A stretch of DNA of 64,000 nucleotides from the NCBI RefSeq assembly GCF_028368935.1, contig NZ_JAQNDK010000002.1, positions 186,001-250,000 on the forward strand. The letters are read 5' to 3'. Of the stretch, positions 52,512 to 59,995 are shown piece after piece. A program made the translations under genes and the position numbers. The first letter of the stretch is position 1; each line of letters opens with the position of its first letter. The notes under the pieces are model-generated. The model was not told the origin of the DNA. It worked only from the letters and a program-made list of their open reading frames with translations, and did no database searches. Source of the stretch: Sorangium aterium. GTDB taxonomy: Bacteria; Myxococcota_A; Polyangia; Polyangiales; Polyangiaceae.

Positions 52512-54404
52512 ATGAAGCTCAACCTGTTGACCGTCGCACTCGCCGCTTCGGCGGCGGTTGTTCTCCTTGACGCACAGGCCAGGGCGGACTGCGGCTGTTC
52601 AGGGACCCCGAGCGCCATCACGTCCGACTCGAGCGGCCCCTGCCTGCGCTACGAGGCTCCATCGGGGTCGAGCAACGACATCACGTTCCGCTTCGACAAG
52701 GCCTATGCCTGCGGTCGGTATGCGACGGGCGAGTACTTCGTGATCAGCGAGAACGGCGTCGCCAGCATCACGACCATCACCCCCGAGGCGGCCGGCGGCC
52801 GCCACGGCGTGGACGTGAACCCTTCCCCCGACGGGCCGCAGCGGTGGGACGACCGGCTCGACGACCATGCACCGCCCATCAGCCTGCCTTACGCTGCGCC
52901 GCCCGGCAGCTCCGTCGTGAAGTACGTGTCCGACAACCCGTCGGGCGATTGCGATGGCGCCGGTGAGAAGTCATGCGGGCGTTTCGCGGCCGTGGTCACG
53001 GTGATCGACGCGCCGCCCGCTGACCCGAGCACGACCTTTCGTCCTCCTTTCGTGGGCACGAACAAGCCCGTGCTCTCGACCTCCACGCTGCAGACGCAGC
53101 TTCTGTCGCGCCTGCAGGCTGCGTGCGCCGACACACCCTCGCTGGAGACGGCCCTGGCCTGGACGCGTCACCTCCGCCTCGATTACACGAGCCATTCGGT
53201 CACGTGCGACCTCATGCCGCCGGAGGACGCGCTCCCGGACGGCAGGCCGTGGTCGACCGACATCTGGGCGCGCGACACCGACGTCTACGCATGGCTGCAT
53301 CTCGCCGATGTGTGCGGCGCGCCGCCCTGCACGCCCGAAGAGGATCTCGCCGCCAAATTCCCCGTGCTCGTCGGCTACGTGCAGCACGGTATCGACATCT
53401 GGGGCGTCGACAAGATGGGCGCCAGCCTGTTCCGAGGCGGCGGCGGCAACGGCGGCGGCAAGCTCTTCGCCTATGCCTTCGCGGCCACGATGCTCGCCGA
53501 CCCGGCGATGCTTGCTGACCTCTCGGCCGTCGACACGGACCGATTCTTCGAGACGGCCAGCTATTACGCCGGCAAGAACGGCGCCGCCCTGTGGGGGCAG
53601 CCCGTCGGTTCGGAGGAGGAGTACTGGGCCGACTTCTCCGATCAATCGACCCGGACGATCCGAGACCCCTATGGGTACATCGACGGCGGCTTCGAGCCTG
53701 GCGGATGGTATCAAGACAACACGGCCAAACCGACGAAATACTCGGCGCTCCTCATGCGGCTCATGCCTGCGCTCGCGGCGGCATGGCCGGTCAACAAGGA
53801 CGTCATCCTCTCGTATGCGGATCGCTGGGTCGACCACGGCGCCTTGACACAGCCGGATCCCTGCGCGCCCGTCGGGGGCCAGTATGGCTCCGACTACGGT
53901 CCTGACGGGAGCGGAGAGTGTATCTCCGGCTCGGGGAGGGTGCCCGAGCTCGATGGGAGCAACAAGGACGGGGGCAATCGTGAACGAGCGATGGGTGAGT
54001 GCATGTGGAGCGCCTTCCGGGGCTGCTCCGAGACCTGCTCCTGCCCGGGTCAGTCGTGTGAGTCCACGAGCCAATGCGGCGATGGCAAGATCGAGGCTCC
54101 CGAGGAATGCGACGGTGACGATCCCGGGAGCTGCCCCGCGGGATGCGTTCCTCCCGACCAGCCGAACGGTTGCAGGTGCGTGGCCGTTGGCGCCGGTAGC
54201 GGCACCGGATCATCCGCATCCAGCGGCGGCTCCAGCACATCGAACAGTGCAGGTGGAGAAGGCGATGAAGGCGGCGGGTGCACCTGCGGAGTGGCAGGCC
54301 GAACCGCCCCGACGGGCGCTCTGGCGGCATGGATGGCCGCCTGGGCAGCGGCCCTTCATCGGATCCTCCGGCGCCGCCGCATGGTTTCCCTCACGGCCGG
54401 GTGA
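52512..54404 (+). CDS. Secreted protein with MYXO-CTERM-like tail
   Basis: 630 residues from ATG 52512 (GTG 52503 is open). Signal peptide (LLTVALAASAAVVLLDAQARA). The long middle (TSLETALAWTRHLRLDYTSH, WGVDKMGASLFRGGGGNGGG, WADFSDQSTRTIRDPYGYIDGG) has no family I can name but looks like an alpha-helical, glycosidase-like domain. A Cys-rich part CGDGKIEAPEECDGDDPGSCPAGC matches the Myxococcus Cys-rich repeat. The end (CTCGVAGRT, hydrophobic ALAAWMAAWAAALHRI, then RRRR) has the plan of the MYXO-CTERM sorting signal, so it is probably processed and left on the cell surface. Confidence 0.75.
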   Translation: MKLNLLTVALAASAAVVLLDAQARADCGCSGTPSAITSDSSGPCLRYEAPSGSSNDITFRFDKAYACGRYATGEYFVISENGVASITTITPEAAGGRHGVDVNPSPDGPQRWDDRLDDHAPPISLPYAAPPGSSVVKYVSDNPSGDCDGAGEKSCGRFAAVVTVIDAPPADPSTTFRPPFVGTNKPVLSTSTLQTQLLSRLQAACADTPSLETALAWTRHLRLDYTSHSVTCDLMPPEDALPDGRPWSTDIWARDTDVYAWLHLADVCGAPPCTPEEDLAAKFPVLVGYVQHGIDIWGVDKMGASLFRGGGGNGGGKLFAYAFAATMLADPAMLADLSAVDTDRFFETASYYAGKNGAALWGQPVGSEEEYWADFSDQSTRTIRDPYGYIDGGFEPGGWYQDNTAKPTKYSALLMRLMPALAAAWPVNKDVILSYADRWVDHGALTQPDPCAPVGGQYGSDYGPDGSGECISGSGRVPELDGSNKDGGNRERAMGECMWSAFRGCSETCSCPGQSCESTSQCGDGKIEAPEECDGDDPGSCPAGCVPPDQPNGCRCVAVGAGSGTGSSASSGGSSTSNSAGGEGDEGGGCTCGVAGRTAPTGALAAWMAAWAAALHRILRRRRMVSLTAG

Positions 54405-54705
54405 ACAGGTTGGCGATCGCTATCAAGATCACGTTCTGACCTGGGCGAGGGCGCCGCCATGGCGCTGATCCACCACCCTTGCGCACCTTATGGTGGATCG
54501 GGAGACTCCCGAGCGAGCCGCTTCCGTCGTTCCTGATTCCAGCTTCGCCCTCTCGGTGGTACCGTGGTCGTCATGCCCCGGTCTCGGTGTCCAGGGGCGT
54601 TGTCGCATCAGCGCGTCAACGAGCTTGGACACGGCGACGGCACGGAGGGTACCGCTCGTGTGGCAAGCATCGGCTTCCAGTGGACGATCTGACGTCAATC
54701 TCCCG
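54405..54705. other. Gap before the third kinase gene
   Basis: The frame of the kinase gene is open back to 54490, but this piece has no domain and no ribosome site at its first ATG. I see no other gene. A promoter for the kinase is likely here, though no clear -35/-10 pair stands out. Confidence 0.4.
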
Positions 54706-56109
54706 ATGGTGGACAGCGCGCGTGCCGTTGCGGCGCGCTCTGACCGCTCCGGCGACGCCGGTCCCGCTTCTTCTGCAGCCGGGCGGGGCGACGTAGCCCA
54801 GGACCCGCGGCGCAACCAGCTCGTCGCCGGGCGGTACAAGCTCTCGCGGCTGGTCGGACGCGGCGCCATGGGCGAGGTGTGGCTCGCGCACGACAGGGCG
54901 CTACGGATCGACGTCGCGCTCAAGCTCCTCACGGTCCAGCGCGAGAGCCAGGCTGGCACCGCGCTGGAGCGCTTCCGGTTCGAGGCCCAGGTCGCGGCGC
55001 AGCTGGCGCAGAAGACGGACCACGTCGTCGCCGTGCACGACGTCGGCAACGATCCTGCCGTGGGTCCGTACCTCGTCATGGGCTACGTTCGAGGTCGGTC
55101 CCTGAGGCAGCTCATGCAGGGGCGGGGGCCGATATCCCCGGCGGAGTTCGCCCCGCTCCTCGGCCAGATGGGAGAGGCCCTCTCCGTCGCGCACGGCCTC
55201 GGCATCGTGCACCGCGACATCAAGCCGACGAACGTGCTGCTCGAGGAGGAGCGCAACGGTGACGTGCGCGCCAAGGTCGCGGATTTCGGCATCGCCAAGT
55301 GGATCCGAAAGGAGCTGCCAGCCGACTTTCCCCGCCGAACCGTCGACGGCGTGGTGCTGGGCACGCCGGCGTACCTTAGCCCGGAGCACGCCTGCGACGG
55401 GGACACCAACCCGCACTCGGACATGTGGGCGCTCGCGGTCGTCTCGTACGAGGCGCTCACGGGCCGGCTGCCCTTCTCGGGCCACACCATGAGCGACGTG
55501 CTCGCCTCGATCCTGGCCACAGCGCAACCGCCAGGGCCGGCGCTGTACCCCGAGGCGCCGCCAGCGCTCTCGGCCTGGTTCGCGCGCGCGTTCGCCTTGA
55601 ACCCGACGGAGCGGTTCCCCTCGATCGAGGCCATGGTCGCCGCCTACAAGGCCGCCGTCGGCCCGTCGGCTGCGCCGGCGCGCGCCGAGCGGGCCGAGCC
55701 CGCGCGCCGGGGCAAGCTGGGCCTCGCGGCCGGCCTCGTCGTGGCGCTCGGCGTCGTGCTGTCGACCGGCGCGCTGTGGGCGCAGGCGCAGGTCCCCGCC
55801 GCGCTGCGGGCGTCGAGCGTCGACGTGCGCGCTGCGTCCGTGGTCCGCGCCGCGCGGGCGCGCATCGCGGCCCAGGCGAGCCCACGCCCAGCAGCGAGAT
55901 CGGGTGACGCCGCGGCCGTGGAGGCCGCTGTGCCCGCGCCCGACGAGGCCGCTGTGCCCGCGGCCGCGCCGCGCCCCCTCGCCGCGCAGGCCGCGCGCCC
56001 GGTCGACCCGCGCCTGGCGCCGCGGAGCGCTCGCATCCCCCGCGGTGACCGCGCGACCGGCGCGCGAAGCGTGCCCACCGAACGCGAGCTGCTCAGGACG
56101 CGTCACTGA
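54706..56109 (+). CDS. Ser/Thr protein kinase with one C-terminal membrane segment
   Basis: 467 residues from ATG 54706; the frame is open further upstream (ATG 54490) but the added part has no domain. Kinase about 40-305: GRGAMGEVW, VALKLL, HRDIKPTN, DFGIAK, SPEHAC. All catalytic residues are present. A membrane helix (LGLAAGLVVALGVVLSTGALWAQ) comes after, with a short Ala/Pro/Arg-rich tail outside. It is 41 bases from the convergent CBS gene. Confidence 0.92.
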   Translation: MVDSARAVAARSDRSGDAGPASSAAGRGDVAQDPRRNQLVAGRYKLSRLVGRGAMGEVWLAHDRALRIDVALKLLTVQRESQAGTALERFRFEAQVAAQLAQKTDHVVAVHDVGNDPAVGPYLVMGYVRGRSLRQLMQGRGPISPAEFAPLLGQMGEALSVAHGLGIVHRDIKPTNVLLEEERNGDVRAKVADFGIAKWIRKELPADFPRRTVDGVVLGTPAYLSPEHACDGDTNPHSDMWALAVVSYEALTGRLPFSGHTMSDVLASILATAQPPGPALYPEAPPALSAWFARAFALNPTERFPSIEAMVAAYKAAVGPSAAPARAERAEPARRGKLGLAAGLVVALGVVLSTGALWAQAQVPAALRASSVDVRAASVVRAARARIAAQASPRPAARSGDAAAVEAAVPAPDEAAVPAAAPRPLAAQAARPVDPRLAPRSARIPRGDRATGARSVPTERELLRTRH

Positions 56110-56150
56110 GCGGTTGTTGCCAACGAGCGCGTACGTAAAACGAGCCCGTG

Positions 56151-56579
56151 CTACGAGCGCGCCTCTCGCTGAGAGATCGAGCTCAGCAGCGCTGACGACC
56201 CTGCCCCGCCGTCCCGGTCGGCGATGTCCGACAGGCTGATGACGCCGACAGGACGCTTCTGACCATCGACACAGATGATCCTCGACTTCTTGTGGCTGCT
56301 CATCAGGCGCGCGGCCACGTTCAGATCCTCGTCCGGCCCGCAGCAGACGACCTCTCGGGTCATGACGTCCTCCGCCCGTGTCGACGAGGCGCGACGGTGC
56401 TCCCCGAGCACCCGGATCGCGAGGTCTCGATCGGTCAGGGTCCCGATGACGGAGCCATCGTCGCCGCAGATCGGAACAAAACCGATGTTCCGCGCCTGCA
56501 TCAGCTCGGCGATGTTCTCGACGGGCTCGCTCGCCTTGCAGCAGGCCACGTCTGTCTTCATGAGCTCGGAGCAATTCAT
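56151..56579 (-). CDS. CBS-pair protein
   Basis: 142 residues from ATG 56579, with GGAGG-type site (CCAGGAGGAGAGACA) before it. Two CBS motifs: VENIAELMQARNIGFVPICGDDGSVIGTLTDRDLAIR and DLNVAARLMSSHKKSRIICVDGQKRPVGVISLSDIADR. Such pairs bind adenosyl compounds (AMP, ATP, SAM) and report energy state. There is no attached enzyme or transporter. Cys-Cys pairs occur (ACCKAS, VVCCGP), which is unusual and may be redox-active (inference). Confidence 0.92.
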   Translation of the reverse strand: MNCSELMKTDVACCKASEPVENIAELMQARNIGFVPICGDDGSVIGTLTDRDLAIRVLGEHRRASSTRAEDVMTREVVCCGPDEDLNVAARLMSSHKKSRIICVDGQKRPVGVISLSDIADRDGGAGSSALLSSISQREARS

Positions 56580-56826
56580 TGTCTCTCCTCCTGGAATCGC
56601 ACTCAGCATCGTGTTCGAGACGCCCATCGTCCCGTCTCGAAGACCAGCAAACGGCGGGCCATCACGCCGGCGAGGCACAGGTGTCGAGCTCGCGGCGCGC
56701 AGAGGATCGCACGTGGCACACGTCTCGCTGCGATCGAGCGGACACGAGGCGCGATCTTCTGCCCTCCGGCGGCCTCGACGCTCCTCCAGATTTCGCCCGG
56801 AGAAGCCTCGGTTCGAGGAGGAGGAT

Positions 56827-57744
56827 TCAGGAGATCGTCACGGCGCGAGGGCTCCCCGGGGCCGCCGCTCTCTTCGCTTCTGCCTTCAGCTTCCTCAGGT
56901 GTCCGTGCAGGGTCTCGGAGTCGAGGCCATGCAGCGTCAACCGGAAGCCGGCCTCGAGCGTCGAGCTGGGCACCATCGGATGATGGTTGTGCACCAGGGC
57001 GACGGGCAGCGGGTCGTTCAGGATCTTGCCGACGTAGAGCGCGATGATCTCGTCCAGCTGCAGCGAATTGCTCGCCCGCCAGAAATGGTGGTCCGACAGG
57101 AACAGCGCATAGAGCGGCGTGTAGATCTCGATGGCGGTCTGCAGGTCGACGATGTTCAGCCAGGTGTTCGGGAGGTCGCCGATGCTCGCGTCGTCATCTG
57201 TGATGGCAGAGAAGTCGATCTCTTTCCGGGGCTCGATCTCACGCCCCTCTGCGCGAAGCTTCTCGTTCAGCTCGATGATGAAGTTGTAGAAGGTCAGATC
57301 GTGGACCGTGAACGTGTTGTCCAGGAGGTCCTCCAGCCTCCTGGTCCTCAGCGGCGTCGTCGTCTCGATATGGATGCCCGGGACGTTGTCCTCGATGAAC
57401 TTCAAGATTTCCGTGCCGATGGTGAAGTGGCGCAGGATGAGGTAATTGGCCTCCGGGGCGACGAAGAGCCTCAGGCCCCAGTAAATGGACCGGTGCAACA
57501 ACCACGGAGATTGCCAGCTCGCCGGGACAAGAATCTTCATGAGCTTGATGCCGGAGATCGACAGGCGGGCGAACGGCCTGATGATCGGCATCACGACCCT
57601 GCGCGTGGTGCTGCGCTGGCTCTTCAGAAAGGCGGCTTTGGCCCTCTCGTCGATCGGCAAGGACCGGTCCAGGTACAAGGCCAGCCACGGATCGGGATCC
57701 CTGGGGTCGTGCTTCATCTTCCTGAAAAGGTCCTGAAAATCCAT
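56827..57744 (-). CDS. Unrecognised 305-residue protein of the ketosynthase operon
   Basis: 305 residues from ATG 57744, one base after the stop of the heme-oxygenase-like gene. No signal peptide; mixed helix and strand, rich in aromatic residues and His: HRSIYWGLRLFVAPEANYLILRHFTIGTEILKFIEDN, FTVHDLTFYNFIIELNEK, FLSDHHFWRAS, VHNHHPMVPSSTLEAG. The paired HH motifs (SDHHFW, HNHHPM) could bind a metal, but I do not recognise the family. Position in the operon implies a role with the two upstream enzymes, perhaps as acyl-processing enzyme or chain carrier. It is a good candidate for a new function. Confidence 0.75.
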   Translation of the reverse strand: MDFQDLFRKMKHDPRDPDPWLALYLDRSLPIDERAKAAFLKSQRSTTRRVVMPIIRPFARLSISGIKLMKILVPASWQSPWLLHRSIYWGLRLFVAPEANYLILRHFTIGTEILKFIEDNVPGIHIETTTPLRTRRLEDLLDNTFTVHDLTFYNFIIELNEKLRAEGREIEPRKEIDFSAITDDDASIGDLPNTWLNIVDLQTAIEIYTPLYALFLSDHHFWRASNSLQLDEIIALYVGKILNDPLPVALVHNHHPMVPSSTLEAGFRLTLHGLDSETLHGHLRKLKAEAKRAAAPGSPRAVTIS

Positions 57745-57745
57745 G

Positions 57746-58444
57746 TCAGTAGCTCCCGATCTCCTCGAGCTGGAGGCGGTAGAGTCGCGCGGTGACCCGG
57801 GCGGTCTTGAGGATTCTCGGCGCCATCCGCGGGAGGTTCAAGATACCACAGCGGAGCGCCTCTTCCAGCTCGCCCAGGTGATCTTCGTCGGCCTTCGCGT
57901 GATAGAGATAGAAGCTGACCGCCTGCGCCTCCAGGCGAAGGGCGGACTGCACATGCTCGGCCCACTGGGCCGCGACCCGCTTGCCTAGGCCTTCGATGAT
58001 GTACATGGCGCCGAGGAGATCGAAGGGGTTCGGCTGATCGGCGCGATGGAAGATCCAGGCGGACAGGGCCTCGCTGCCGATGTTCAGCTCGTGCCGCGCG
58101 AGCCCGGCCGGGTCGCCGCCGCTCTTCAGGTAGTCTTCCTCCAGCATCAGGTAATCGCGATGCTCCGTGGCCGCGTGGCGGATGAAGCGCGAGCGCAGCT
58201 CGGCGAACTCGTGGCCGATGTTGGAGGCGGCGCGCGCGATCCAGAGCGCCCCGTTCATGACCTGCGCCCGGTGGTTCAGCAGGAGCTCGTGGTAATCGGC
58301 CAGGCGAATGCGACGCTCGATCACGCGCCGCACGATCGGGATGTGATGCACCTGGGACTCGAAATCCAGCCAGATGGACGACAGCCCGCGCAGGACGGCC
58401 TGCGGTGAATCTTCGTCTCGAGGCGATGTACGTTCCGGAAGCAT
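57746..58444 (-). CDS. Heme-oxygenase-fold (HDO/UndA/CADD-like) protein
   Basis: 232 residues, all helical. The third core helix carries H-x3-D-x2-H (His182, Asp186, His189, YHAKADEDHLG), the hallmark of heme-oxygenase-like diiron oxidases; Glu151 in YIIEGLG and Glu94/His95 in TEHRDY are probable further ligands, with spacing like CADD or UndA. Such enzymes use iron and oxygen for C-C cleavage, N-oxygenation or, in UndA, decarboxylation of a fatty acid. Placed next to a ketosynthase, an acyl substrate is likely, but this is inference. It is between the ketosynthase (28-base gap) and the 305-residue gene (1-base gap). Confidence 0.82.
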   Translation of the reverse strand: MLPERTSPRDEDSPQAVLRGLSSIWLDFESQVHHIPIVRRVIERRIRLADYHELLLNHRAQVMNGALWIARAASNIGHEFAELRSRFIRHAATEHRDYLMLEEDYLKSGGDPAGLARHELNIGSEALSAWIFHRADQPNPFDLLGAMYIIEGLGKRVAAQWAEHVQSALRLEAQAVSFYLYHAKADEDHLGELEEALRCGILNLPRMAPRILKTARVTARLYRLQLEEIGSY

Positions 58445-58472
58445 CCCGAACCTCCCTGGTGATGACGGCGGG

Positions 58473-59603
58473 TCAGACGACCGTGAGCAGCATGAAGGCG
58501 ATGACGCAGCGGCCGCTCTCCGGGATGAAGCCGAGGACCTGCTGGCCCGGCTGCAGATCCCGCTCCTCGATCAGCTGATGCAGCATGAGGAGAATGGATG
58601 CGGCTCCCGTGTTCCCCTGGGAATAGAGGTTCGTGAACCAGCGAGCCTCGGGCACCATCGCCCCGGTCTTCGCGAGCAGCTTGACCATCTCTCCGCGGAG
58701 AGAGTGGGACGAGTAGTGCGCGAGGAAGTGGTCGATGGCTCCGGGCCTCAGACGTCGCCGATCCACGAGCTCGAGGTAATGCTTCGCCCACACGGGGAAC
58801 ATGCGGTAAAGCAGATCGAAGTCCTGCTTGAGGACGACGGCGCCCTGCTGCGCCGCGAGCGCAGGGCTGTCGTAGTGACTCCAGGGCTTCCTCTCACCCG
58901 CCCGGTTCCTGGAGGTGCCCGCGTACATGCAGGGGTCGAAGCGGTCGGCATAGGAGCAGAGATCGATCCATTCCACCCTCAGAGAGCGGCGCCCCTCGTT
59001 CGGCCTGGTCTCCAGGAGCCAGGCGCCGGCCCCGTCGGAGAGGGTCCAGCGGAGAAACTCGGTCTCCATCAAGGCGGAGGAGTCCTCGCCTTCCTGCTCC
59101 CGACCGGCATAGAAGCCAGGTCGGAAGAAGCGACTGGAGAACTCGGCGGCGCAGGCCACGCCGCAGTCGTGCTCGCCCGCCTTCAGCTGGAGGTAAACGG
59201 ACTTGAACGCCATCATGCTGCTGGCGCAGACGCTCTGAAAGCTCGCGATCTCCATCGGCCGCAGGCCGAGCTCGCCGTGGACCGCGCTGGCAAAACCGGG
59301 GACGAGGAGGTCGCCCTGGGTGGTGGCCGCCGCCAGGAAGGAGAGCCTCTCCGCGGCGATCTCGCTGCGCGAAAGCGCGTCCCGTATCGCACGAGCCGCC
59401 ATGTCTGCGCTGCTGTGAAGGTGCACGCCGTCCGGCGTCAACGCGTAATGACGTGTCTTGATGCCGTTCTGCCGCAGGACGAAGCGCCCGAGCCTGGAGC
59501 GTCTGTCGTTGAGCTCGCCGATGTACTGCTCCATCTCCTCGTTCGGGACCGGCTTGCCAGGCAAGAACGCGCCAGTGCTGGTGATGTAGACGGAACGATC
59601 CAT
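58473..59603 (-). CDS. KAS III-like beta-ketoacyl synthase
   Basis: 376 residues. The thiolase fold starts VYITSTGAFLPGKPVPNEEME. The active-site Cys126 lies in SFQSVCASSMMAFK; His296 in DHFLAHYSSH and Asn331 in YSQGNTGAAS complete the Cys-His-Asn triad. So it should condense an acyl starter with malonyl-ACP or -CoA, or make an ester or head-to-head product as OleA-type relatives do. It is longer than FabH (about 320). It is the first gene of the operon with the heme-oxygenase-fold and 305-residue genes. The 392 bases upstream, to the divergent transketolase, carry no clear gene. Confidence 0.9.
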   Translation of the reverse strand: MDRSVYITSTGAFLPGKPVPNEEMEQYIGELNDRRSRLGRFVLRQNGIKTRHYALTPDGVHLHSSADMAARAIRDALSRSEIAAERLSFLAAATTQGDLLVPGFASAVHGELGLRPMEIASFQSVCASSMMAFKSVYLQLKAGEHDCGVACAAEFSSRFFRPGFYAGREQEGEDSSALMETEFLRWTLSDGAGAWLLETRPNEGRRSLRVEWIDLCSYADRFDPCMYAGTSRNRAGERKPWSHYDSPALAAQQGAVVLKQDFDLLYRMFPVWAKHYLELVDRRRLRPGAIDHFLAHYSSHSLRGEMVKLLAKTGAMVPEARWFTNLYSQGNTGAASILLMLHQLIEERDLQPGQQVLGFIPESGRCVIAFMLLTVV

Positions 59604-59995
59604 GATCCTTCTCCGTGGCAGACATGGGCTTGGAGCTCGTCACGGCGGCATGCGGCATCAACACTACCTCAATCGCCCTCGCCGGGCCGAGGCGTAACCA
59701 TGTCCCGTCCTCGCGCTCTCGCTCGCACCCGTCTTGGTCGGAACCTGCGCGATCGTGCTCCGGGCCGTCGAAGAGGCGAACCGCGCCGAGCTCGAGGGCA
59801 TCCGCGCACAGATTGAGCACGGCGTGTCTGTCGATGAGCTGAAGAGCTCGGCGCCGCCGCCCAGGTTCATCCGCATCCTACGGCCGGTCGGCACCATCCA
59901 TGCGGGTCGACTTGGCTGCCGTCGTCGTGACCGGACACGAGCTTCGTGCGCGGTGGCGCCCTGCTTGCATCAAGACGGCAGCGTCAGGTGCAGCC
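59604..59995. other. Divergent promoter region with an uncertain frame
   Basis: A plus-strand frame from about 59734 reads TCAIVLRAVEEANRAELEGIRAQIEHGVSVDELKSS, which has coding-like composition, but it has no good start and no family. Promoters of both the ketosynthase operon and the transketolase should lie here. Confidence 0.4.

Noticed and set aside
59734-59995. Small gene upstream of the transketolase
   Set aside because: About 40 residues look coding, but no start with ribosome site exists and the rest is Arg/Ser-rich shadow. Kept only as a note in the gap entry.
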